From the NCBI GenBank assembly GCA_009746045.1, contig RPFO01000132.1, positions 1,134,590 through 1,198,589 of the forward strand: a stretch of 64,000 nt of DNA, read 5' to 3'. Under the pieces are notes generated by a model that did not search any database, had not been told where the DNA came from, and was given only the letters and a program-made list of their open reading frames with translations. Positions within the stretch are counted from its first letter, which is position 1, and each line of letters begins with the position of its first letter. The DNA is from Mesostigma viride. Taxonomy: Eukaryota; Streptophyta; Mesostigmatophyceae; Mesostigmatales; Mesostigmataceae. Position numbers and translations under genes: made by a program. This document shows positions 49,503 to 61,200 of the stretch, piece after piece.

Positions 49503-50086
49503 GGGGAGGCTTACGCACCTAGCTCCTCGATGACGGCACCTATGTCAAAATGGGCTGGCAGTTCTTGGGCTGCGTGTGTTGCGCGTTTTGGCGTTGAGCC
49601 GCACGGGCATCTGGGAAAACTGTATCTACAGGTCATCTGATTCAAATTAGCGTTAATCACGTGGATCATTGAAGAGGGCCCGCTCAAGCTCACGTGCTAC
49701 GACAGACAATGAATGCTCTCCGAGTCTAGTTCTACCATGATCTCAAATCGAATCAAAACGGAGGTGATGGTGGCTGGGGCAACCAGTCGCCCGCCGCTGC
49801 CGCGGCTGCTAGACGGGAAGGAGGTACGTCGAGTTCCGTGATCGCTTCAAATTACTGGGGAGCATGCTCCCTGACACCGCCGACGATCATGTGGACATCC
49901 GCATCGGCCTGGCCTGGGCTAGGCATTGGTCACTCAAAACCTACTGTCCCAATGTCCAGGAAAAGGCCTCAATTGAGGCCTTTTTTATATTGGGTGTTGC
50001 ATGCAGCCAAACAACTTTTTTCCAAATATGAGCATAGTACTCCTACACACAGATCTCGAGTGATTTATCTAGTACCAAATCCGAAA

Positions 50087-50312
50087 GGCTTGCATCACTC
50101 CCCGGACAGGAGAACTTTTGCGGATGACTGTAGGTGTAAGTTGGCGATGCCATGGTAACCGGAGACGTCCGTCCTATAGTCAGCAAAATTGGTGCGAGAG
50201 GTCCCCAGTTCGATTCCGGTCGGATTCATTTGCAGATCGCGTTTTCCGCGTTTTCCGCGGCCTGGCACTGAACGCAAAGGTTTTCACCTTTGCGGAGTGT
50301 CTGATCAGAATA
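50087..50312 (+). mobile_element. tRNA-derived SINE copy
   Basis: Same 5' start (GGCTTGCATCACTCCCCGGA) and 3' body as 31273-31494, with B-box-like GTTCGATTCC at 50208-50217. It carries a small duplication of GCGTTTTCC at about 50239-50257. It lies inside the mariner-like element. Confidence 0.75.
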
Positions 50313-50319
50313 GGCCATG

Positions 50320-51010
50320 CATTATTATGATTGTTTTGGGGTTGCCAGCACTTAACATCAGTCATATAGCCCCAATACCTATTTAATTATGATTTGACAA
50401 AACAGGGTGTCGCTGCGGTGGCACCATAAACACAGCATGACCATAGATGCAAGCAGAAAAAAGGCGGTAGTACTCAGTTCCCTCTGCCTCTTAGGTGTCT
50501 TTTGGACCTTTCGAGGTTTCCCCACAACACGGTAAGCATGGCATGACATGGCATGCTCCCCCAAGGGACGCCTCATACACAATTGCACGGCCGGGGCTGT
50601 CGCGCAGCACTGCAGGCAGCAACAGCCTGCCATGGGTATTGCACGTAACCATGAGGAATCCAAAGCCTCTATTACAAACACGCACAAGGATCATGCATTA
50701 TAATGATAGGTGTGACCTTCCAAGCGCTTAGCTTCACTCACATAGCCCCAATATCTACGTTGTTACGGTATATTCTGACAGGGGTTTGCTGCCGCGGCAG
50801 CAGATGAACAGCACATGGCAAGATATACAAGCATAACTGGACACCATTTGCACTGTCTTCTAGACCTCTAGCTTGATTTTAAGCTTTGCAAGGGTTGCCT
50901 GAGACATGGCCAGCATGGCAGGACCTGCCATGCTTCTTATGGAAAGCAAACACGTCTACACAGTGGGGGCCAGCCGCAGAGCACTGCACGAAGTAAGATA
51001 GCCTGCCTTA
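50320..51010. repeat. diverged tandem pair of ~350-bp units
   Basis: 50322-50645 and 50695-51005 share order and content: GCATTAT.ATGAT, CACATAGCCCCAATA.CT, TGACA..G.GT..GCTGC.G.GGCA, AGCATGGCA..ACCTGCCATGC-like blocks, GCAGAGCACTGCA and AGCCTGCC. Divergence is high. They form part of the body of the mariner-like element. Function unknown. Confidence 0.6.
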
Positions 51011-52396
51011 CGTCACCTCGGCATTAGGCGCCGATAGGCAGCTAAAAACTGGCGATATCACAAGCAAATCGATGCCATTCCCTTTCTACCACCAGGACGC
51101 ACTTACCTTTCACACCCCTCACACCCGGGATCACTAAGCACGCATATGCGTTGGCGCTGAACGTGGCTGCATCAGAAAAGCTGTTCAAGCTCGGCGTTTT
51201 CAAGTTGTCCGGAAGCGATGCAGCCCTCTAATCTGGCCGGACAGACGCTCCATGCGTCGTCCATTGACGTATGAAAGCGGCTGCAGCGGCCTCACCAGCG
51301 CTGTTCGCATACTTGCGCTCCCATATCTGGGGGCGCGCGCGCGTTTATTGTCCGCAACCCAGTTTTTCCTAGCTAAAAACACCCCTTCCTCTACCTATGG
51401 ATTCACGACAAAAGGCTCGAATATAACCAGCGCCCCTTTAGTCACGGCTGCCCCAACATTCCCCCCCGCCGTTCCGCTAGTCTCCTTCCCACCATATCGA
51501 AGCATCGTCCTGCTGGCAGGCGCACTATCAACGCCATCTACGCCCCATCTGAACTTCACTAACCTGGCATTCAGCACACAAATAACGACCCCACGAATTT
51601 ATAAATCGGCTTTTGACACATTTAGCGGTCGGGCTAGCTTCAAGGATAATTTATCTGCCCAACGCGCTCCATACTGCTCGAAATGATGCACGAACGTGGC
51701 CATACGGTCCATTTTACTCGAGGCCGCCATGGTCGTGCATTCGTGAAAATTCCTCGTCCCGTTGCACGAAAGTGGCCAAAATAGGTACTTTTCCACCTCA
51801 CGTATTTTTCAGTAACCGTCGACCCCTGTCGACCCCAACGGGTCAGGACGCTCAGCACATGTACCAGATTCGCGCCACTGGGGCCGGACGACCCATAGGA
51901 CCGGTCCTTCCCGCCAAAATACCGTACTTTGTGAGATCTTGGTAAAAAAGGCCTCAATTGAGCCAAAAGGCCTCAATTGAGGCCTCTGGACACTGAGACA
52001 CTACTTGCACTCGAAGGACCTGGGCGAGCACCGCATGCGCATGCTCCTCAAGGTCCTGGTCCTCACGGTGCTCACCTATGGCGCCGAGGCATGGACGCTC
52101 ACGCACACGCTCGCCACACGGCTGAACGGCACGGTAACCAGGATGCTCCGCCAGGCCCTGAACGTAGCTAGGGTTTTCCACACATAGGTCATTAGAATCT
52201 TTGTACCAGGGTATATGCCTCGCATTTCGGACGAGATTAGACAGCGTAGGATAGCGTTCGTAGGACATCTTGCTTGCACTCGCACCAGTCAGGTAGACAC
52301 CGACCTCGGTCTGGCCGGCCCCCAGCGGCTTGGCCAGCCAGGGCGGCATGTCCTGACCTGGCCTGGCCCCGGCCAAGGACATTCCTAACCGGGTAG

Positions 52397-54604
52397 GTAA
52401 ACATTAATTAATTAATTAATTAACTAATTAATTAATTAATTAGGAACATAACTCCGTTGGGAGTATATGTACAGTAGCACATAGCCCAGAGAAGGGGCAT
52501 ATGGCCTACAATACATTCTAAGCTACTTCCTGCAAGGGTGGGAATGTAAACAACACTTGCTCTAGGTGCCCCAAGGGCACCTGCATCCCCATGATCTATC
52601 AAGCTATGCCCAGCTAATTAAGGGGGAGCCTGTCATGGGGGGGGAAGATCATCATGGCTATACAAGAGCTAGGGCATGGCTTCTCATCAGAGAGTGACTC
52701 TCTGTATAGGCAGGGCTGAGCTAATTCTTAATGAATGCATCATCCATGGGGGTCCCATTGTAGGCAGGGCGTGGCTAAATTCTGAACGCATCATCCATGG
52801 CCATTATGGGCGCACATGCGCTGGGGCCGCGTGGTAGGCTAAGCCTTACTAATCTACATGACTGCTATATATTCCCTAGACTGGGGTGGCAGGGGGTGCC
52901 TGCCAGGGCTTGTGGTCGACGTGAATGACGTCCCCCCGCCAGTACTATATACCGGTTTCCCCCCTGCGCTTTGCCGGAGCTGGAGGTAGGTCGGCCATAG
53001 CCGGCCGCGTCGCCGTTGTTGCTGGGCCAGCCAGGTTCAGGTCGTCGTCCAGCGTAAAGTGAGTCCTCGAGAGCTTCTTGCGGTTTTTAATTAAGAAACA
53101 ACAGCTTGTCCGCCATGTACTTCAAGGTGATCGATCGAGGAGCAGGGGGGCCGGGCCGGCCAGCCTTACCCCGCGCACGGGGAAGGCGGGCAGCCGACAT
53201 CTGCAGCTCACCATTGATGTGCATGGGGGCAAGAATGGACATCGCGCTTAAATGCCGTGAGAAGACTCGTCGAGGTCTCATCTGCCGGCTGGTCAAAGTG
53301 CTTGACGATGACATTGTGGCTAAGCAGCCTGGGTGCGGTCGGCCTCCTCGCGGAGGTCGAGGGCTTGTTGCTTGAGCTGTGCCGCGATGGTGGAGGTGGT
53401 GGTGGTGGAGTGGTGCTTGAGCAGGTCCGCCCAGGTCTGGGTGGGAGGAGCATCGCTGGCCGGGCCAGCAGATGCCGGCTGGGCCGAGCGATGTCCTTCA
53501 CCGCCTGGGCGGTGATGCCTGCGGTGTTTTGCAAGCATTCGATGGCGATGGCGTGGTCGTGGAGGCGCTGGTCGATGTCGTGGAGGTGGGTTTTGATGTC
53601 GGCGGTGGAGGTGGAGGCGGCAGTGGAGGAGTGGAGGCGAGGAGGGTGGAGGTGGAGGTGACGGTGGTGGAAATGTGAGGGAGCTCAGCAGCCAACGTGC
53701 CTCCCATTGCCGCCACATCTGCGGCAAGGGGGGTCACGTGCTGCTGAATGGCCTCCGTAACCTTGGATGGAGCGGAGTGTACATAGATGCGGAGATGGAT
53801 GGAGCCCAGATCTCGCCGTCAGACTTCGTGAGGAGTGAGCAGAGAATCAGGTGCTGAAGGTCAGGCCGGTTGTAGTGGAGGCCCGTCAGCAACAGATCTC
53901 GGCTTTGAAGCCTGCGGCCATCTGGCTCGAGAAGACGATTGATGCTGTGAAGGTGGAGGCACAGCTCAAGGAGCGAGGCGTAATCCCCGTAGAAAATGCA
54001 CTCCAGAGCAGTGCACGGGGCAATGTTGTACCAGTCGTAATCGTCGACATTGAAGGTTTTGAGCTTGAAACACGGTTCGCGGACCGCGGATGGGCGACTG
54101 CGTTTGGTTTCGGGCGATGCCGATGGCGATCGAGGCCGCGGTATAGCAGCCGAGTGAACCACTAACGCTTGGTTGGCTAGGGTCACCGCTGCTTGGGAGG
54201 CCGGGACTCAGGCGGAACTGCAGCTGGGGCTGCAAGTGTATTTGCTTGGCTCATTGCAGCCAAGCTCCAAACTGCGATTCGTCGAGTTGCGTTTGCTGGT
54301 CATAATAGTGCGTAATGGCGTCGGGATAATATATCAGCGTGTATGCGTCCTAGAAAGACGCCATGGTGCTTTGCGTAGTAATAGCTGCAGGCTTGTCACA
54401 ATACTGAGTTATAGCTGTAACCGATGATAGTAGCAGATGCGCCTATAGAAAAGACGCATTGGTTGCAAGTGATCTGACCAGTGCATTTGGGGCTCAGACG
54501 CAAAAGTTCTGAGCTCCGCCGTCAGCCATGCCCGCTCGTGGCTCGTGGCATGCAGCCTCGTGCCCCCATGTGCTAGGCTGGTGGCTACTGCCGTACGTAA
54601 ACAT
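52397..54604 (-). mobile_element. ORF1-only LINE-derived element with 8-bp TSD
   Basis: GTAAACAT occurs at 52397-52404 and 54597-54604, flanking 2192 bp. On the minus strand it ends in a TTAATTAATTAA simple tail (52405-52440), as LINEs of this genome do. It contains an ORF1-like gene but no trace of endonuclease or RT. Deleting it joins the host LINE from ..RVG K to the QM/NVG..DLVVVPAPFEHR segment. This is the layout of a non-autonomous element mobilised by a LINE. Confidence 0.75.
52950..54258 (-). pseudogene. LINE ORF1-like RNA-binding protein, frameshifted
   Basis: Minus-strand pieces in order: MSQANTLAAPAAVPPESRPP (start about 54258), ETKRSRPSAV and KTFNVDDYDWYNI to PRLRRPFSS (54186-53740), VTEAIQQHVTPLAADVAAMG (coiled-coil-like), IKTHLHDIDQRLHDHAIAIE, TWADLLKHHSTTTTSTIAAQ, NVIVKHFDQPADETSTSLLT, LAPMHINGELQMSAARLPRA, ITLKYMADKLLFL and NRKKLSRTHFTLDDDLNLAG, ending ..PAKRRGETGI near 52950. 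The coiled coil, then an RRM-like VIVKHF..LKYMADKLLFLKNRKKL order, fits LINE ORF1 proteins that coat element RNA. At least five frame changes are needed, so it is dead or the sequence carries indel errors. Confidence 0.5.
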
Positions 54605-54917
54605 GTCATGACCTGCCCACAGCAGTTCAATGTTGGCTGACCTAGTGGTGGTCCCAGCCCCGTTTGAACATCGCATTCACTCCCTAGCTCTCTCTTGCTT
54701 GGACTGCTATGCAGAACAAGAAGAGGTGGAAGACGATTGTCCATGCAGGCTCACACGCCACAGCTGGCCCCTGTGCATGGGCAAGCCCCCTCCCCCCAAG
54801 AGGAAGGGGCGCTTTGCTGAGTAGAGCAGCTAGGGTTTTCTAGATTAGATAATCGCTTAGAGTTAGATTAGTTCGATGTTGCGGCTTCGCCCACCTCCAT
54901 CCATCCAGCAAGGGAAT

Positions 54918-55490
54918 TGTTACGCCGCAGGCCTCTACCTCCACCTCTACCTCTACCCGTCCTGATGCTACCTAAACTAGTGAGGCCACCTCTAGCTACA
55001 CCCCTAGCGAAAGACGAACGAGACGAGGAAGATCTCAATGCATTAACGTAAGTACTACTGTAATACGCCATACAACCATTTATCCGAACCCGTTTACTCC
55101 AGGAATAGAGGAAGGAAACACAACTACACTGCCATGACCCTAGCTAATATGTGTTAATTCATTTAACACACGCCGAGTGACCACACAAGGAGTGGAACGT
55201 GCATAAATGGTCACCAACGGTCCAACAGGCTCGGGCCGACCTGGCCCTCGCCTGCAGAAACACAGAAACACAGGCAGGTGCACAGATGCACGCCGGTCCA
55301 CTACATTCTACCGAAGGATAAGGACCACTAATAAAGTACGCGGCGCGGCGCCCAAAGGCACCCAATATACCACAGTACTGTTACGAGGACAATCATGTCC
55401 CAACTAGAACTACACGTAAACCTAGGAACAACCGAGGCCAAGGACCTAATTTACGTCCGTAACTACAACGAATTGTTACGCGACGTAACA
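54918..55490 (-). repeat. 3' LTR of the gypsy element
   Basis: Begins TGTTACG and ends CGTAACA, a 7-bp terminal inverted repeat of TG..CA type, 573 bp long. Its inner border is followed by CCTCCCCCCCCCACAAAAGG, which on the element strand is a G-rich polypurine tract directly before the LTR. The outer border cuts the LINE 3' region at ..CCAGCAAGG. Confidence 0.85.
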
Positions 55491-55510
55491 CCTCCCCCCC
55501 CACAAAAGGT
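55491..55510 (-). other. polypurine tract for plus-strand priming
   Basis: On the element strand the tract reads CTTTTGTGGGGGGGGGAGG immediately upstream of the 3' LTR, the expected place and composition for the primer of second-strand synthesis. Confidence 0.75.
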
Positions 55511-55864
55511 AGGGAGCCCTCTCCCTACGCAGAGAGAAGGGAACCAAAGGGGTAGGAAAAACCTAATGCACCCAGCACACACCAACACAATCGATAGACC
55601 ATCCCAGATACAAAGCACCAATAGTTCACACGGTCTCCACCACCACGCCGGGTGGTGTAGGGTTAGCCAGCACCAAGCCTGGTGGGAGGTTCCCCTAACT
55701 GCCTGGAACGGAGTCCTGGCCGGGGGGGACGGCACTGGGCAGGACACACAGAGTAAACACATCAGCGCTAAGGACCAAGAACAGCCAACCAACTGGCCAG
55801 AATATGAGGGCGACTCTATATACCGGAGGGACAACACCCTCAGGTCGGGCCTAAGGCCCTCTAT

Positions 55865-58164
55865 CTAGTGGCCATCCGTCTGATAAGTGCCACGAGAGGC
55901 CAGCAGGACCTCCAGGTAGGCCTGGTAGTGGGCCACATCCTCGACATTGTCATGCCTATCTACAGTGAGGAAAACATCGGCCCACACGCCGTCAGGAAAA
56001 AGGCCCAGAAAGGCCCAGTAATACCTATGCTGCGTAAGAACGACCTGGCCACGGGCCCAGTCCAGGAAGCCACAGGCAAAGAGGCGAAGGAAAGGCTCTA
56101 CCGCGATCAAACAGAGGGCCCGCAGGAGGAGGCGATGGTACCGGATCCGAGGGCGCAAACCCGTCGGGAAGAACAGGTCCACCAGGGGCTCCACGTTGGA
56201 CGGCCACATCCGGATGTGCCGAACCTCCGGGAGCGCCACCGACGAGCACACTGTCGCGACCCGAATGTCTCTAGGTAGTCGCTGGCCCGAGGAGGAGGGT
56301 GGCCACGGGAGTCTAGACCCTGGCCCGGGATGGGCGCCGGACGACGGGCATCCCACTCGAGGATGGGCTGGAGGACCGTGTGTACGCAGCACCCGGTACC
56401 GCAGGAAACTCTACCGTAAGGGCATCCGAAGCCATAATGCCCAGAGGCGGAGGGTAAGCCCACTGGAACCCACCGTAGGTGTCCAAGTCGTTGTGGCGCC
56501 TAGCCCAGCGATACAGAACGCGCCGAACCAGGATCTCACCCTGGAACACAGGATCAGCTAAAATAACCATGTCGAAAGGAGGCCGATCAGTCTCAATGGG
56601 TAGGCCACGATCCCGAGGCGCCCGACACACCTGGGAGAACCCGTAGGACATGGGCGAGATGGCAAGCTCGGCGGAGGCGCGCGGCAGGTCACACTGTCGG
56701 CAGGCGAGTGCGGACATACCATATCCAGGCACGGGCGTGTCGCGCGACTCCGGCGTCGCATGCACCACAGAAGGGGCCCTGTCCCGATCACCCTGGGACA
56801 ACTCCCGGAGGGAATCGGCAGCGCGGGTGGCACGAGGATCCTGACCGGTGGACCGAACAACCGCAGCCAAAGACCGCGAGGCCGAAGGAGCAGGGACCGA
56901 AGCAGGGGCCGACGCAGGGGCGGGAGCCGACACCGACGCAGGGGCACTGGTACAAAGGAGGTCGCGCCGGACCCGAAGACAGAGAGGGCCGTGACGGACC
57001 CGCCATCGACGCAGGCGCGCCGGTCTCCGTTGCCGGCGCACCCTCAGGCCACATATTGAAGATAGGACCCGTAGGGGCAGGCAGTCCGGCATAAGATTGG
57101 TTGCCATCCAAGCTCCAGTCGGGCACCGGAATCCTCTGCGGGGGACCACCCTCCCAAAGCCTGGGATGATCGCCCGTGTCGCTGAAGAAACCACGAACTG
57201 GCTGTGAGGGCGCAGCGGGCGGCCCAGAGGGGCGACGGCGGGCACAGCCGAAGGGGCTGAAGACTCGCGCCGAGGCGCAGAAACGTCGGCCGCAGGCACA
57301 GAGGCAACCGGAGGTGTCGGAGCCGCAGCAACCGAAGGGGTAGGGGGCGCCGGCGAAACCACAGGTGCCGAAACAACCGAAGGGGTAGGGGCGCGGACAC
57401 CACAGACACCCCACCTGGCGTGGCCGGAGTCTGCGCTTGGGCCGCCAGGAAGGCCCCGAACGCCGTGGTCAGGGACTGGATCTGAGCCTGCATAGCCGAG
57501 ACCGTCGCCGAAAGAGGATCAGGCAAACCCGAAGGGGTAGGCTCCACTGCAACACCCGGGTCGACCGAGGGGACGACGGGACCGGAGAGGGAGGAGCAGA
57601 CGCCGAGGAGGCGGACGCAGCGCTCGAGGCAGAATATTCTGGAGTATAATGTACCTCGGCTGGGGCGCCCGAAGGGGCAGGACCACCAACTGCTAATCCG
57701 CCGACTGATCAGCTATCTCCATGAATTCTACGGCCCGTAGAAGGTCGCAGGGGTTCTCATCTACCTCAGCATCACCCTCAGCCGGAAGCCAGGGAACACC
57801 TCCCGTAGGCAGGAGCGGCCCACAGGGGTAGAAAGGTAGGAGAACACACGGGAGCACTGGAGAACCGCATCTATCTGTCCCAAGGCGGACAGCGGGAACC
57901 ACACCCTAACAAACAGTGCCCGGCATCGTCGAACCCGTGCAAACAAGCTGGTGCGGCTCATCAGGGGAAGGACCGTACCACGTGACCCCAAAGAGGGCCG
58001 CCCTGACTAAACGCATGTTGGGCCTGGAGGGCCGGCTGCACAACGCCACCCGGGTAACTGGACCGCGACACCCAGCGGCCCGGAAGGGCCTCGAAATACA
58101 GCTCAGGGTCCGGTGGGGGCGGGGACGGCAGCGAGCTCTCAGCCGGAGGGGTAGGCTCTGACAT
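55865..58164 (-). pseudogene. extra ORF region between chromodomain and 3' LTR, frameshifted
   Basis: Starts MSEPTPPAESSLPSPPPPDP 77 bp after the pol stop and can be followed through several frames to ..ASRGTYQTDGH at 55865. Pieces in order: a Pro-rich N-terminus, LLPTGGVPWLPAEGDAEVDE to MEIADQSAD, a Ser/Pro/Ala linker, a short coiled coil (ATVSAMQAQIQSLTTAFGAF), more Pro/Ala-rich sequence, FFSDTGDHPRLWEGG..WSLDGNQSYAG, a block with SALACRQCDLPRASAEL, FDMVILADPVFQGEILVRRV and LDTYGGFQWAYPPPLG, and a C-terminal block MWPSNVEPLVDLFFPTGLRP..CLIAVEPFLRLFACGFLDWA. No zinc knuckle, protease or clear membrane-fusion features are visible. It could be a displaced gag, an env-position accessory protein or an acquired gene. 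Six or more frame changes make the model tentative. Confidence 0.45.
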
Positions 58165-58240
58165 GACGGCTGCGGAGGGGAGGGGACAACCAACCACCCG
58201 TCGACAGCAGACATAACATAAGAGAGGAGAAGGTCTACAA

Positions 58241-61200
58241 CTAGAGCTTATGCAGGGTTTTATACTCCTGCAGCAGGCGACTACACCCATCTAGCTCACT
58301 CTCCGTATACCAGACCTTATCTACCTCACTACGAGCATACATCCACTTCACCTTATACTGGCGCTGGGTACCGCGGCCCTTTTTGATATCTCTATGGGCC
58401 ACGATACCCTCTACCTCATCCTCTACCTCACCAGTATCCGGGTTATGCTCTAAAGGGGCAGGGGCTAATTCTCTACCAGCGAACGTGCTCTGATGATAGA
58501 GCTTCAGCTGGCTTCTATGAAAGGTGCGCGAGTGGGTCTGCCAAGAGGTAGGAATATCTATCTCATACAGAAATTACCTACTCTAGACAACACACGGAAG
58601 GGTCCTAAGAAGGCGGGCCTAAGTTTCACTTTCAGTTCAGCTTCGAACTTATGAGCGAAGCGGCCAACACGGGGGCCTTCTACTAAGACTAAATCTCCTA
58701 TTTCTATCTCAGGTGCTCTTCTATCTAATGAGGCACGCAACCTAGCAAGGTATTTGGCCTGCGCCCTATGGTACCCTGCAATAGCGTTGTCGTGTGCATT
58801 CTTCATCTTATCTAATAACGCCTGCACACCTTCTACAGTATCCCGGGACACATCATCCTTGTCCCTTAAAGGACTAGCTAAGAGAGAGGTAGGGGTAAGA
58901 GGTTGTCTACCAGTATCTAGGAAGAAGGGCGTATAACCATGCGCAGCCTGAGGGCAGTTGTTAAGGGAAAACTCTACCAAACATAGATAATCCTCCCAAT
59001 CACTCCCAGAGCCATTCACATAGTGACGCAGAGCTTCTTCCACTACCCTATTCAAACGTTCTACTAAATGAGACGAGGAGGAGTGGTAGGCAGTACCGAA
59101 GGTGACCTTGGTACCGATAGCAGCGAAGAACTGCTGCCAAAAATCAGAAGTAAATAACTTATCCTTATCACTAATAAACTGCCTACTCAAACCATGATAT
59201 CTATATACGTTATTAAGGTATAGGCGTGCGCAATCGCGTGCGGTGAGTTCTAAGGGACACGGCACGAGATGACACATACGAGTAAAACGATCTACAAAAA
59301 CAAGGATCTGGGCGTTACCTCTATCATTCTTCCTAAAAGGTCCTACAAAATCCATCATAATGGAGTCCCACGGCATGATGGGATCAGGTAAGGTCCTAGG
59401 CTCTGCTATCTGTCCTACATTGTTGGGTTTCATCTCCTGGCAAGATTGACAGGTTCTAACATACTCATCTACATCCTTTAAAAGGGAAGGCCAGTAGTAA
59501 GAGCGGGCTACTAGGTCCCGTACCCGTTTACCACCCTGATGAGCAGCTAAGTCATGCAACTCAAAGAGCAAGGAGGAGCGACAGATAGGAGGGACATACA
59601 GGCGCCATTGAGGGGGAGAATCTGCTATCTGCACATATAAAAATCCACCTACAAATTTACAAGGGTGCTTGCCTAATTGTTGGGGATGGGCAGCAATGGC
59701 AGCTAATGCTTCCGGCTCAGTGGCCGTAAATCTACTAATAAGACGTTCAAGATCAGAGGTAGGCATCGCTACAGAGGTATCCAGAACAGGTTTAAAGAGA
59801 TCTCCTACCGCCTTGCCAAAGAGAAGGGGAGGTCCTAGAGGGACTATGTTTTCATAAGACTTTCCTGACCTAGTCGCTATATGGCTAAGCGGTATAGAAA
59901 TTTTATTTTTCCCCTCCCCCCCCACCGAGGCCACAGGAAGGGCCTCACACGGGAGAGAGAGTCCTACGTGAGAAAGGAGATCAGGCATGCGAACAGCTGT
60001 ATGAAAGAGGTAGGCATAGGATTCATCATCAGGTAGTTCACCATACGGGGTTACACCCATAGTAGTAGGAACTAGAGTAGTATTGAGAACATCAAGGTCC
60101 TCGAAAAAGGAGTAATCTGCACGACGGGAGAGTGCATCTGGTACTATGTTATCTACACCCTTAACATACTGAAGTTTAAAAGGGGAGAACTGTGCTAAAA
60201 ACTCCATCCAGCGCGCTTGACGAGGGGTAAGGTTGGGTTGTGAGAGAAGATGGGTAAGAGGACGGTGATCTGTCTGGATAACTAATCTATAAGGATCAAT
60301 CTCACAGGGTTCATTCAGACAAACATCAAATTGAGCACCTTTAAGAAAGTGCTGCCACGCGTGGCAACAATACACCACAGCTAATAGTTCTGCTGGTGTA
60401 CGGGATAGTTACGCTCCGCAGGAAGCATTGTCCTAGAGATATACTCGATTGGCTGTAAGCCCTGACCCTGATCCTGGAGAAGGACGCCCCCTATAGCTAC
60501 CTTGCTAGCATCTGTAGCTACAACAAAGGGTTTAGTAGTATCCGGTAGGATGAGTACGGGAGGGGAGAGGAGTAGGGATTTTAGACACTGAAAAGCCGAC
60601 TGACATTCACTACTCCAAACAAAGGGGATATCCTTCTTTAATAGATGATTAATAGGGGCTGCTATAGTTGCGAAACGCGGGATAAAACGCCTATAGTAAG
60701 AAGCAATTCCTAGAAAACTACGTACACCTTTAACGTCGGTAGGGGTAGGCCATTCCTGAATTGACTTAGTCTTGTCAGGGTCGGTAGCAACCCCGGCATC
60801 TGACAGAACGTGCCCTAAAAATGGGACACTCTACCAGAGCGAACTTTAGCACGGCGCGCCCATAAAGAATTTTCAGCCATGATTTCTAGTACTTTCTTTA
60901 AATCACGTAGGTGCGTTTCAAAATCAGGAGAATAAATAAGGATATCATCTAAGTAAGCTTGAGCACAAGAACGGTCATGCTCAGATAAAGAAACAGAGGA
61001 GAAGGAAGGATCCTTTAAATCAGAGGACACTTGAGGAAGGTGAGAATTTCCCATAACAGGTCTAAGCACTTCATTCATTAACATTTGGAAAGAGGCAGGA
61101 GAGTTACAGAGTCCCATAGCCGCTACTCTAAACTGGTAATGCCCAAAAGGGGTAGCAAAGGCGGTTTTGTGGCAATCCTCAGGAGCTATACGTAGTTGCC

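Larger units (their letters stand above)
49942..52003. mobile_element. mariner-like TIR element at a TA target
   Basis: TA flanks both ends (49942-49943, 52002-52003). The left end CTGTCCCAATGTCCAGGAAAAGG and the reversed right end GTGTCTCAGTGTCCAGAGG are imperfect inverted repeats, followed on each side by the palindrome GGCCTCAATTGAGGCC (twice on the right). Joining the flanks across one TA restores the LINE frame, WSLKT-Y-LHSKDL, with TAC as the split codon. The 2.06-kb body has no transposase frame that I recognise and carries a SINE. Assignment to Tc1/mariner rests on the TA duplication and TIRs only. Confidence 0.75.
49735..54917 (+). mobile_element. LINE (family B), interrupted by three insertions
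   Basis: Coding pieces are collinear on the plus strand: 49754-49941 reads IKTEVMVAGATSRPPLPRLL then, after a one-base shift, FKLLGSMLPDTADDHVDIRI and ARHWSLKT. 52002-52404 reads YLHSKDLGEHRMRMLLKVLV, YGAEAWTL.. and, with a further break, RRIAFVGHLACTRTSQVD. 54605-54917 holds FEHRIHSLAL, KPPPPKRKGRFAE and the 3' untranslated start. The gaps are the mariner-like element (49944-52001), an ORF1-only element (52405-54596) and the gypsy element (from 54918). It is 5'-truncated before about 49735, and its 3' tail must lie beyond the right edge of the window. Confidence 0.85.

Noticed and set aside
55395..57100. Plus-strand ORFs over the gypsy 3' region
   Set aside because: They are shadows of the minus-strand reading region and low in coding character.
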